A DNA stretch of 64,000 nucleotides from Tyto alba (taxonomy: Eukaryota; Chordata; Aves; Strigiformes; Tytonidae): assembly GCF_018691265.1 (NCBI RefSeq), contig NW_024881322.1, forward strand, positions 7,068,001 to 7,132,000, given 5' to 3'. The translations under genes and the position numbers were made by a program. Below, piece after piece: positions 52,546-64,000 of the stretch (positions are counted from its first letter, which is position 1; each line of letters begins with the position of its first letter). The notes under the pieces are model-generated. The model made no database searches, was not told the origin of the DNA, and worked only from the letters and a program-made list of their open reading frames with translations.

Positions 52546-54769
52546 ATTGTACAATCTATTCTAAAGGTACAAATATAATGATTATTTTATGTATATTGTT
52601 GACCTATCCTTAACACAAACAAGTCCACATCTTCAAATAGTTTTGACTAGTTTTAACTCAACTTTCTAATATTGAGAGGTCACAATGGTAGTAGTTTAAT
52701 GTGTATTTGTTACAAGTGGCAGAATTTGAGAACAGGTTTTCAGTTTTTTTCATTTACCTGAAGTATGTGATTTGTGGGATGAAGAATGGACTTGTTGTCA
52801 GAGTACTGAGAGAATTGAGAGAGCTGTTTCCTATTTCTGTAGATAATCTATATTTCTTGTTAACCCTGGGCAAATTGTGTAAGTCTTCTTTTTCAATTAT
52901 GCTTAGTGTGCTTCTATCCTCTGGGTGAATGAATACCTTTACTCTTCCAGAACTATCAGATATTGGTGCTCCTCATTCAGAGACTAGGCCTGTTTAAGGT
53001 CCCAGCTGGACTTTATTCAAGCATAATTTTTTAATGAATTTTCCTTACAGTAATGTTTAAACTATAAATGCACATCACAGGAATGTAGGAATTGTAAATT
53101 CATTAGGATTTACAAGGTATTCAGATTTCGTTATGAGAAGCACTGTACAAATTCTAAATAAATGTGAGCAGCCTATTTTATGACTCTCTATGTATCTGTA
53201 GATCTATCACCAGTAGGATTGATAGTGGAAAAGGAAAAGTATGTGAGGGGAAGCAGAGCCATCCTTTAAATCTTTTTAATATTATAAACTGATATTCTGC
53301 ATAATAAAATGGCTTTTAAAAAGGAAAAAAAAGTTACTAAAATGTATCCTTCTATCACTCTCTTATCTGGAAAATTGTTTTGAATCAGTGCTTCTGTTAG
53401 GGGAGGGAATGAAATTATTTACAAAATCACCTGAAGCTCTACTTCTGAGAGAGAAATTGAGTCCACAGCACTTGTGACAGCATTCTTTTCTTTTATAGGA
53501 AGGAAATTCACCTATTTGCATCTTAAATGATTTGCTTTCTATTGCTAGACACTAATATTTTAGTGTGTATGCTACATAACTGTTTTTTAATTTTTTATTC
53601 AGTGCTGAGGGACATAAGAAAAATCATGTATAAACAATATTCTTAGATGTGTCTTGGTAGGTTTTTTTTTTTTCCATCTTGTCCCAGAAGCTGAAAATTT
53701 TACAGATAATGAACATGAGCCTAAAAGAGTTTAATAAGGTTTTAAAGCTAGCTATAACATACTGGAAAAGAAAATCATAAACAAGTTGCGAAGTGTGTAA
53801 GTCAGTGCTTTGCAGAAATAGTGACCATGCTTGCTGCTGATACTAGAACACGTTTCTAAGTTTTGTGATGATGTGACTGTTACTCATGTTTTATTTTACT
53901 GTCTTCAATAAGCAGGCAAGAGTGCTGGTTTTGTGGAGGGTTGCTTTTTTTTATAAAACATTTCAAAATTAGTCCAAAGTGGATGGTGGTTTTGTGTATT
54001 ATGGTATAACATCTTATAGTTTTTCTTTTGAAAGAAAATATTTTTACACTGCATTTCAAAGAAAAAGTCATTGCATCTCTGTCATTATCACTTTCTTTCT
54101 CTGACTGTCCCAAGAACCTTTCACAAAGTTGCTTCAAAGTGACTTACAGCCCAACCCTGCTGATTGAGACAAGTAGCACAGTGTTACAGGGATGCATGGT
54201 GATGAGACAGTTTAAGCTCTCTTCAAAACAATTAACAAATAACTACAATCCTAATATTTGCGCAGAGTTATGGTATGGAATACAGAGCTCCTGGGGTCCC
54301 TTCGGGGATTGACTTGAGATCCAACACAACAGTTGTTCAAAAGTCTTCACACCTGCCAAGGGTGTAGCATCTCCTTACTACTGTGTGCTGGCCCTTGACT
54401 GATGCTCAAAATCCACTAGTTTCCTACTGTATCCAGAGGATTGCCTGTTGTCTTTTGGACCTTGCTGGACCCTGGTAGTTGGTGCTTCCCTTAATCCCCT
54501 CCAATCACAAAGACTGTAATAGTGCTTATTCTGAACAACTTTTTAAAGTTTTTCTTGGAAGCTTAAGCTGGTTAGGAATACATGGTTTGTTCAAATACTG
54601 CGTTTAGAGAAGAATTTAAGTATATTGTAGAAGACTGTAGTAGTGGTTACCCTGAACCTTTGACATCTTGCAGCAAGCCCACTGAGTATACACCTGATGA
54701 TCAGGCGTCCTGGAGCACACAGAAGGGCTGAGAGAACAGGTTTCATACAACTTTTGCAAAGAAGTCTTG

Positions 54770-55110
54770 GGGCGATCTTATTCCTGTCTGTATCTACCTC
54801 ATGAGACAGTACAAATAAGATGAAGCCTGACTTGTCTCAGCAGTGCACAATGGAAGGATGAGAGGATAAACACAAATTGGAAGATGGAAAATTCCAGTTT
54901 GGTATAGGAAGAAACTTCTTAGTGTGGGTAGGGTAATCAAACACTGGAACAAGAGCCCGGAGAGGCTGTAGCATTTCCATCCTTGGAGACTCTTAAAACT
55001 CAGCTAGATGCAGCGTTGAGTCAGCCTGCATTGACAGGACTCCTTTGATCAGAGGATCAAACTAGAGAGCTCCAAAGGTGCCTTTAACCACATGTCATTC
55101 TGATTTAATT
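54770..55110 (+). mobile_element. CR1 LINE 3' end, sense
   Basis: A run of CR1 phrases occurs in order: CTTGTCTCAGCAGTGCACAA, AAATTGGAAGATGGAAAATT, CAAACACTGGAACAAGAGCC, GGAGAGGCTGTAGCATTTCC, ATCCTTGGAGACTCTTAAAA and ATCAGAGGATCAAACTAGAG. These are the ORF2 C-terminus and 3' UTR of a CR1. The octamer tail is eroded. Sequence just upstream (54160-54760) is less AT-rich but I cannot classify it. Confidence 0.87.
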
Positions 55111-56655
55111 GGCCAAATCCAGTCCATCTTCCTGAAAGCCAACCAACAAAACAAAAACTACCCTGCAGGTTATCACCTAGCACCATAGCCACCATTCACT
55201 GTGTCCTACCTGTAGTTAGATACGTTAACTTCTCTAGATTAAGATCCAAGTCAGTAGCCTCCCAGGTGAGTTTGTATTTATGAGCTCTTCATCTATTTGC
55301 TGCTTCCTAATTCCATGTATGCTTTGACCTTTAAGTAAGCAAGGTGGATGTACTAAGTGGCAATGCTTATTCATCTGGCTTGGCTCTGCTCCCATTTATT
55401 TCTTATCCGAGCCATCTACATTTTATATTGCATGAAGGTGTTCTTTTGTGAACCAAATCCATGATAGACTGTAGGTCAGGGTTGGGTGAATGGATGCATA
55501 AAGTCACTGAGTGTTTCTGCCAATTTGTTTTGTGTGGCAGTACTCTTGGACGTTATGCAAGGTACCTTAAATATGAGTCTTGTGGTTTTTGAATGGTGTT
55601 CTGAGAAATTTTTTTAATAAAGTGGTATATATGAGGCTTTTGGATAATTTGAATATTGCTGTGGAGAATTTAGGGCAAAAGAGGTCATAGTTTCCTAATG
55701 ATTATATCTTTACCTAAAAACAGTGCAGCTCTGACCTATAAGAGAACATGCTAACTTCAGCTTTGCACCTGAGAGATAAAGTTGATGTTATTAGATTTTC
55801 CTTGGAAACCTGGTAGAGTTTCTTCTAAAACTAAATGGAAAACAAGCATACCCAGATGTTAAATAAGACTGTTCTGTTTAACTCTGTGACCTTGGGATCA
55901 GTTAAGATTTGTAGAATATTTGAAATATATACTGAGAAGGAAGATTTTTATAGTTTTGGGGAAGAATTATACATAAAAAAAAAAAGAAATTAAGGTCTGA
56001 TTAATGAGTACTCTGTAGTTTACACTGGTGTTAAGTATTTTCATTGTTTTTCTCTGCTATTCAGACATCTTATAAAAACCTGTTGGTTTCTCACACTAAG
56101 TAAGGATGGTTTGAATCCATGCATAGTTCGAAAGACTTTAAAAAAAAAAAAATGTGGAAAAGAATGAATTTTTGCCCTGAAAGGAAAATCATATTTCTTG
56201 TAATTTTATATTGATATATGGCTTTAAATGATAGTCTCCAGTACTTCATTTTATAGTGCATTCTTCTGTCTAGCCCATTCCATCAGGGATAATTCTGTTA
56301 GTGTTCTTCCAGTTTAGTCTGAATTGGAGGAGTTTATGGCTTTTTTCTGTGGTCACTGAACATTGTACCAGGAATTTCAGTTTGGTCATCAGATCAATCT
56401 ATCAGTCTTGGGAGTTTAAGGCATAGGGGTATTGAGCATATGTTCCTTAATGATGGATGTCACCGGCAGCAGGACTGACCATCACCACGGACCCCCTTAA
56501 GACTTGGGTAGGTACACAGTTGGTGCTCATGTTCTTTCTCCTCTCAGTTTTTCTGCAAGCATGAAGTGTTTTAAGATCTTACAAAGTTCGCAGTGTAGAG
56601 TTTCTGGATCAAGGGGTTTTTTCTCCCTCTTCAACAGTTTTGGGTTTTCGGGTTG

Positions 56656-56673
56656 TTTTTTTTTTTTTTTTTT
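56656..56673. repeat. T homopolymer (18 nt)
   Basis: Uninterrupted T run, with no adjacent element recognised. Confidence 0.9.
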
Positions 56674-59339
56674 GGTAGTCATTAAGCTGTTTAGTATTCA
56701 CATATTCTTTCATCACACTTGATTTGAGCCTTTTTTGATAGAAGTTTTGTACATAACCCTTAGCATCCTGTGAGTATTCATGTAATTAAAATCCTCTCAA
56801 GTTTTTTTAACACCTAATACTACTCACTTTCAGTTTAATTTGCACTCCTTTTCAAAGCAACCCTGAAACCAGTATGTATTCTGAAGTATTGCACAACGTG
56901 TCTGCTGTCAACAGTCCCAAGTCCCAACTCTGCCTATGCAGTGATGCAAGATGTGTTGCCATTATCATCAGGAATGATATAAGTGTTTAGATAAAAACAC
57001 AGTCTAATAAAGATGTCTGCTTAATCCTTAATCCTGGTCAGAAAAGCAAACTGAATGTTATAGGTTGTAAGAGGAAATATTACAAGGTAAGCAGAAAAAT
57101 GTTGTGCCACGTTACTCCATACGTGCATTTTGGGTTTTCCATCTAAAAAAGGTTGTAGTACAACTGCAAAAAGTGCAAAGAGAAGAGAGGTGGATGATCA
57201 AAGGTATGGAATGGCTGCTGTGGAAAAGATTACTTTACCGTATGCTTTAATCTGGATGGTGATGACTGAAAGGGAAGCATGATATATACATAGCATACAG
57301 TCCTGAGTGCCTCATGCAAGGTGAATAGGGAACAGCATTGCTGTTTGCTGTATCTTCTAAGAACTTTATCATAAGAACTAAAGACGACTAGCAGTTGGGA
57401 TCTTGAAAACTGACAAAAGGTGATACTGCTTCCTGTAGGGTTAAATTCAGCCGTGAATTCTGTGCCATAGGGCCCTCAGTTTACTTGAATTAAAAAAGAG
57501 ACTGGACAAATTAGTGGAAGAAAAGTCCATTGAGAGTTATTATGTTCCAAAGATCTGCTTCTGCTCATAGTCCTTGGACTGTGAATTCTTAGAGGCTGGG
57601 GAAAGTGTTCTGTACATCTGGCTTGTACTTGCAAGGCTGGTTCTGTTGCCGAGTGTTTTAGATAGGTTGTTAGGGTAGGTGAACTTCTAGTTTGAACTGA
57701 GACAGGTTCTGCTGTATATACTGAAAATGCATGCATGGGAACCTTTCTGTATCGGAAGCTTTTAGTTATTTGCTGTAGAAGCTTGTATTACCACTCCTAC
57801 TTTTGTATGAGAAATCAGATTATTTTTTATAACTTGAATAAATGGACTTGTTTTCTGAAGCAGCAGTTATTTCTTTGAGAAATTGCCAAGTTAAAAGTAT
57901 ACAGTATTAACTTTGAGTTGTGAGGTTAATTTTCAGTCTGTGCTGTTTATTTGGTTCAATGCAAATATGTTGGTATTAATGAGTACATGAGTTAAAAATA
58001 AACAGTAATTTTGAGAGTTCAGAAACAAATTTGAGCATGAAGTTCCTATTTAAGCTCTTTTTAGTTGTATGACTTAAACATATAGTATTTAATATCAAGC
58101 TCTGTTTTAGTCCTTTAACTCCAGCAGGGTTTACTTGTGTGGGTGTAGGTATCTGTATCTCTAATTGTATGTGACTTAAGAAATGTTTTGGAAATTTCTT
58201 TTAGATTAAGGAAGGTATTAATAATAACAAAAATCTATTCCTATTTTTAAGTTGCATCCTGCTCCATCTCAATGTGAGTTATTAAGTAGGCATATCCTGA
58301 ATTTTTATCATAATTTCCTAACATAAGATTTATCCTCAATATTTCTAATTAGGATTTATATTCTCTTATTTATATGTTATGAAATGTGTATCCTTAAACA
58401 GATAGTATATGCAAAAAGGTATTTTTCATTTACTCAAAAATGGCTTTTTTTTAGAATACCAGAAGTAATGAAGTTCTGTAATTTGGTGTAATATTGGGGT
58501 ATTTTTCCAGAGTGTGTGTATGTGTTTTTCACTACAAAGAAACTTGCTGGAAACAGTAGCCAAAAAAATGGAATATGTACCCTTAAGAGTTTTCATGCTA
58601 AAAATTGTGTATGATTTTATTTCAAGGAGAATTATTGACAGGTTATAAAACTTACAAGTCCTTTTAGAATTTTATGTGAATATTTAATACGTATGATAAG
58701 TATGGGGTTAATGGTGTGGGTATAATATTAATTTATTATGCTAGAATGATTCTGAAGGCTGGCATGTTTCAAATACTATGTCATTCACAAATAAGTAAAA
58801 TAATATTGTCTACTTATAAAAAGTCAAATATTTATCTAAATTACAATTGGGAACTGAGTATTTGTGTGTGTAAATATGTGCCTATCTTGCCATGTACTAC
58901 AGTCATTGCAGTTATGTCTAAAAATCAGGTTGTGCCTGATCTACTTTCCGTGGTAATTCGTGTTTGTTAATTTTAATGGAAGTTTCATTCATCTAAAGGC
59001 TCTTGTTTGCCTGAAGAACATTGGAAACTCTTCTGTTTGAATAGACTTCTTTGAGGGTTTTTCATGCTTCCTTTGGCTATTGTAGGCTACTTAGACTCCA
59101 TATGAAATCTGATTTTTATCGTACCTTAGTTCCTTTGGGTCTTTTTTTGAAATATGCTGGTGATCATGTTACTTTTTGCACAGGCAACTAGGAAGAACAT
59201 AAAAATGTCTGGAGCAGGCCAAGGGTCTTGGCTACCATGCTGGGTTTGTATGTGATGGTGGCTGCTAGTCTAGAAAACAGTTACAAGAAACAGTAATCCT
59301 ATCTGACATGTCTACCAAGTACTTTCTGTACATCCAACC

Positions 59340-60110
59340 ACTTTCAACTCTACTTTTCTGAGCTGGCTGTAGTTACTATGTGTTTAGTATTCGCAGCGGA
59401 CATCTTTTCCATGGCCTTGTCCAACCACCCCTTGTAGGCTGATATAAACTGCTTGAGTTCCCAGCTCTGTGGCAAGGCACTGCACAGCCTGGCTTTGCAC
59501 AGTGTGAAAAAACTCCTTTTGTCTGTTTTGAACATGGCTCCTGTCAGATTAATTGATTATTTCTTGTTTCTGTAGTCAAGAAATCATCAAACAATGGTTC
59601 TTCATCCACTCATGACTCACTTGATTTTATAAATGCCAATATTCCCCCCTCAGTTTGCTAAAACAGTTTTCTGGACTACAAAGCCATCATTGCTCAGGTA
59701 CTTTTAAATGGAAGCTGTTCCACACTTCTGAGCATTCCTGCTGCTTTCTCAGAATATTTTCTGTTTTCATATCTATTTTTTGAGATGTAGGACCAGAGTG
59801 GTGTGTTCAAAGGGTGGATGAACTGTGGGTTTGTACAGTGTCATAGTAGCGTTCTCTTTTTATTTTTCTTTCCCTTACATTTCCCTTTGGTTTTTTGACT
59901 GCTATCATTGAGCTGTCACTTGTGTGAAACCATCTTTCCTAACCTGAGATGATTAGTTCATATATGAAGTTAGTACTTTCTCCCCACCATGTACATTACT
60001 TTATGTACATTAAATTTCAGATGCAACTTCGCACACAGTCTTTATCCCTCCATTTACACAAATTCCCTGTCTGTGAACAAGTTTCAGAGCTCTCAGTGTT
60101 TAATGTAGTA
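59340..60110 (-). mobile_element. Old CR1/L3-like LINE, antisense (about 0.75 kb)
   Basis: Antisense phrases of a CR1 ORF2 3' region appear in order: a GGCAAGGCACTGCACAGCCT segment, GTGTGAAAAAACTCCTTTTG, a CAATATTCCCCCCTCAGTTT block, GGAAGCTGTTCCACACTTCT, TTTTTTGAGATGTAGGACCA, TGGGTTTGTACAGTGTCATA and a GTACATTACTTTATGTACAT block. The order and spacing match an old turtle- or bird-type CR1. It is strongly diverged and non-coding; both ends are approximate. Confidence 0.78.
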
Positions 60111-60629
60111 CATTTCTGCAGGATTTGTATTGCATTAGAGCTCTTAACTCAGTCATTATAATTGGACAATTTTCACACTTATTAGAGAAAATATATTTGG
60201 GAGGTGGTTGGGGATGGGTAAAGGGATAATTGCACTCCTTTTTAATTAGAGATTTAACTGGTGTCATCATCTTCAGAAACCACATTACTTCTGTCACAAC
60301 CCCTTTCTCCAAATGTTCCTTAGCATTTTCTGCCTTTCTCTACCTTTTAATTTAACCATTTTAATTTAAACAATGCAGCAAAAGTAGTTGATCTTCTGGA
60401 CTAATAGCTGGTTCTGCTGTGTATAAAATTAAACAAATTCTTTATCTTTCATCATCCATCCTCCCCCACTTTTATCAGTAACTGGTAAATCTCATAGTTT
60501 CATCTCCCATTCTTTAGGATTTATTTTTTTTTTTCCCCCCATTTAATTCTCACAGTCTTGGGGTGCTCACACCTTGGACACATTTCATTTTATTCTTCTC
60601 CTACAATCAGATTGTAATTTTATAATATT

Positions 60630-60630
<1 letters not shown>

Positions 60631-60656
<26 letters not shown>
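60631..60656. repeat. (GT)13 microsatellite
   Basis: Thirteen perfect GT units followed by ATAT. It is a likely polymorphic marker. Confidence 0.95.
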
Positions 60657-60660
<4 letters not shown>

Positions 60661-60749
60661 CTCTGTGACATTGTTAGAAATGTCAACATCTTTGTGACCT
60701 CATAAGTGTTCTTCATACTGGATTGTGGGACATAAAAAAAAGAACAACT

Positions 60750-61030
60750 GTGCCTGGTGCCAGGAGTTACATGTTGGTTGGTTGGTTGCGAGTGGGGGGA
60801 ACACCAGCTTTGGGAAGCTGACCGGGCTGCTCTTGTTTGTGAGTGCTGGAGTGCAACCCTGCAGCCTTCCCTCCCTCCCTCCCTCCATCCCAACCTGGCC
60901 GGTCACCGAGTCACACGGACTGAGCCAAGGAGCACGTGGAGACCTCGTGAAGAGGAGGGGGCTGTAGCACCATGCTGCAGATGTGCGAAACGCAGGTGCT
61001 GCCGAAAGGCTGAGAATGATGAATCTTCCT
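60750..61030. other. Small GC-rich, CpG-bearing intronic patch
   Basis: This patch of about 280 bp is much richer in G+C than the surrounding intron and contains around ten CpGs, mainly between 60900 and 61010. It also has a (CCCT)n run (about 60867-60890), a TTGG repeat and a CACGTG E-box (60933-60938). Overlapping open frames on both strands follow the base composition and show no recognised protein. It could be a regulatory element, an unannotated non-coding exon or simply a GC-rich insertion. Confidence 0.4.
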
Positions 61031-64000
61031 AATGTGAGACTGCACAAGTCCAGTACCAAATTTATGTCCTTTATGATTTAGAAGTTATAGGGAGAAATCC
61101 TGACCTTGGCCTAGTTCACGTGAATTTTATGAGAAATTTTAAATGACTCAAATAGAAACGAATTAGCGTGAATGAAACTGTTCACCCAAGGTGACTAATT
61201 TCTGCATTTAAATATTTATTATTTTTACTGTAGAAGTAATATTAAAGTAAAATCTCATTCCTTCCAAACTTTTTGTTTGTCAGGCTGATCAAGACTAATC
61301 TGCCAATTTACTGTTCCTGCTAATGCAAATATCAAGGCAAAGAGAAAGCATTTAATGAAAAATATGTATGAAGTAAAGCTGGGATACATGCTTTTCAGTA
61401 CAGGAGTTACTGATCTTGTGACCAGAATTTTACTGTGATATTATCACAGTTCTAACAAACAACTGAGTTATATCTCCTGATCTCATCTAAATAAATACTG
61501 GTGTAGGAATGTGGCAGTTGCTGACTGTACGTTTATTGACCAGCTGCATTCTGATGACTAAGGTAGTGAGCTATTATGTTCCTCACAATAGAGCTTGTAA
61601 AAGAATACTGAATGTCCGTGAATGGTTTCTGGCTGGCAGAGGGTTCCACATTATGCTTCTGAACTCTGGTCATTTATCTAGAAATTTGTCTGGTTTGGCT
61701 TCAGTCATGTATAATGCATTCCTTATGTTAATGTCTTCCTGAAGAATTCCTATTGCAGGATGATAATTAGGTTTTAGAATGTCAGTCTTCCACAAAGCAA
61801 AGCAACTTAAATCTTAATATTCTACTTTCAACTTTCTGGTTTTCACTGTAGTCGTTTATTCATTGTCTTATATTCTTAGTTTCTAAATATATTTTGTTTT
61901 ATAAAATACTTTCATGGGCAAGTTTAAAAAATCATTGCTTTGCTAAAGTAGATTTGTAGACAAATATATGGAAAAAGATTAAGCCTACCATGATCTAATC
62001 TGAGTTTACCCACTGTAACTTTCTAATTACAATTGTAACAGTAGCATCATCTTAAAGACTCAGCAGAAATTTTTGTAATCTTTTTTTCTCTTAGGTTTGT
62101 CTTTCAGATCCCCTATTTGTGTTACAAGGTTCAAGTTTCTGCCCCTTGCTTGCTTTGAGCAAGTAGTTCTTTACTGCTCATATGGGTACAGGAAGCAAAA
62201 TTGTACCTAGAACTGCTTGCTTTCTTTTTCATATACTTGGTTCCTTTCAAACTCCTGCCTACCAAATAAAATAATAACCTGTTCAAACATCATGATACTA
62301 AATATGGTGGCTGATGGTTTTCACTCTGCAGTTTAAGCTATGGCTATAAATTGATCCCCGTGGCAGGTACTTAAGGACTGCTTGTTGGATGACATTGCTT
62401 TTAATTTTCCATTGCTATGACGTGATTAGATATGGAGTTTGGCAATAAATTAGATAGTGTACAAGGACAAAACATGTTTCTTTCAGTTACTTTAGTAAAG
62501 TATCCTTTCTTTTTGGTGCATCCTTTTTACTCGGTGCATACTTTGTTAATTTGACTGAAACAGAAGGGACACGTACAAGGGTTGATATCTCCTTTCACTA
62601 CTGCAGACTGCCAAGTATTATTCTGTAAACAGTCCAATTCTCTTGTTACTGTATATTGTGAAGTTCCACATTTGCTTGCCCTGTACCAAGTTGTGGAGCA
62701 GGATTTAAATTCATGGCACGTAGCTATCTTTAGGGCTCACATCTGGATGGCACTGCAGGAGCATATTGCTAAAAGCAAACAGACTAGCAGTTTTGATGGT
62801 AACAATGGAGCCTGAGAAAACACTGGATGTCTGAATAAGATTCCATTAAAAAGGGGGGAGTGAGAGGGATGTCTAATGCAGTCCATTTAATGCAGAACTC
62901 TCTAGAGAGTGAAGTAGGGATTATGCCTGCTGCCCTTCTTATTAAAAACTGGTATAGAAGATGCTTGTGGGGCGAATGGTATCTCCATAACAGACGCTCT
63001 ATTACTCATGAATACGTTTCTAATTATATCTTAATGATCTCAGCCACAAATAGGAAAACAAAAATCTTTGTCTCCCTGAGTGGTTACCTTAGTGGCTGCA
63101 GGATTGGCAAGGTTTAGAGTATCCATCTCCTCTCACTAATCCCAAGGGACTTCATTGTGAGAAATGAGACTTGTTTATGATGGTGAATTAAATTGCTGTA
63201 AAAGGTTATTTCAACAGACAGTTGGGAAATCATAATAAAATAATTCAGTAAAAATGGGAGCTAGAGTATGCTTAATGAAACATGATTAGATTTAATTTTC
63301 TTGCTATTTCAATCATTAAAGGTACATTATCCTTTCTCAGACCTCATTTGGGCTCTTTGCCACAGACCCACTCTTAGTAACAGATTGAAACTTGCATGTT
63401 CCATTAGGATATGAAAATGGCTAATGATACCCTACTCTCTTCTCCCTGGCTTTTGTAAAATTTCTGTTACCAGCTTTTCAGATATATTTTAGCTGGTTTT
63501 TAGCTTTCATCCTTTTATTCCCTCTCACATCTATTTTACACATTTTTCAGTACAAATAACTTCAGAGAGGGTAGGTTGAATGAAATGAAGTAAAATACTA
63601 ATATAGTTACCTTAATAACGGTAAAATGGCTTATTATGAATAATTAAAAAATTAACTCTGTTAGTTATTACTAGGGACCCCATGGTCTAACAAAGTTAAT
63701 ATTTTAATTAGTTCATATAAAACATGTTTCTGTGCTATCTTAATCCAGTGGCCCAATTATTTGTGGATTTGTTTGGTTTTTATTTTTCTTTATACTTTCC
63801 TTTTACAGTTCAATGACAGCTTGTGTGATATTGTATATGGGCTAAAATTTCTGTCTGACCTCTAGCGATAATAAATATAGTTCTTGATGATATTCTATGC
63901 CTCGCTCTTAGCATCAAAATGCTACTTTGATCTGAAAGTACCCAGCTACTTTTTAGGCTATGAGTTCATATGAGAATAAAACTACTATCTTCTGGTAGAC

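Larger units (their letters stand above)
48361..64000 (+). other. ULK4 intron, 5' part (runs off right edge, at least 15,640 bp)
   Basis: No further exon of ULK4 was found. Content includes the foldback at 48645-48797, a CA/TA microsatellite near 49569, a short inverted repeat at 52514-52545, the CR1 3' end at 54770-55110, the old antisense CR1 at 59340-60110, a (GT)13 run and a CpG-bearing GC-rich patch at 60750-61030. The remaining stretches, including 61100-64000, show nothing recognisable. Confidence 0.65.

Noticed and set aside
54160..54760. Possible solo LTR upstream of a CR1 3' end
   Set aside because: No TG...CA ends, polyadenylation layout or duplicated target site could be identified.
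60585..61059. Overlapping open frames on both strands
   Set aside because: They arise from the GT microsatellite and the GC-rich patch; low-complexity HTHTHT and PSLPPS peptides show this.
1..64000. CRISPR arrays, operons, bacterial promoters, rRNA or tRNA genes
   Set aside because: None was seen; the window is intronic vertebrate sequence with spliceosomal exon structure.

Overview
The window is a piece of a vertebrate, most likely avian, genome. It is AT-rich. Almost all recognisable interspersed repeats are CR1-type LINEs, several ending in the avian-style octamer tail (TTCTATGR). Repeat density is low, and a long protein is split into short exons with GT/AG junctions. A turtle or crocodilian source is possible, but the sparse repeats favour a bird. 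The species cannot be named from the sequence.

The only gene supported is ULK4 (Unc-51-like kinase 4, a pseudokinase with a long ARM/HEAT-repeat C-terminal half), transcribed on the + strand. Ten consecutive internal coding exons are visible: 631-758, 7753-7886, 11958-12079, 12421-12477, 15676-15727, 15818-15912, 25245-25296, 25396-25540, 31123-31215 and 48312-48360. Splice phases agree across all nine junctions, giving 927 nt or 309 uninterrupted codons. They encode part of the helical-repeat region, roughly residues 700-1010 by recollection of the human protein. The kinase-like domain lies upstream of the window and the C-terminus downstream. Neither the promoter nor the transcript end is present.

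The rest is intron. Sizes run from 90 bp (15728-15817) and 99 bp (25297-25395) to 17.1 kb (31216-48311), and the last intron runs off the right edge. Introns hold CR1 fragments on both strands. The best are a 1.2-kb 5'-truncated sense copy at 4668-5852, an old antisense RT-region copy next to a younger antisense copy at 37450-38520, an old antisense copy at 59340-60110, and a 3' end at 54770-55110. Other contents are homopolymer runs, a 228-bp polypurine tract (9061-9288), a (GT)13 microsatellite, a small CpG-bearing GC-rich patch (60750-61030) and a roughly 150-bp imperfect inverted repeat (48645-48797).

There is no sign of an undescribed multi-gene system. No operon, CRISPR array, rRNA, tRNA or intact mobile element was seen. 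The observation most worth checking is the long foldback at 48645-48797, just downstream of the last exon. Gene and repeat-family names come from memory of protein and consensus sequences; no database was searched.
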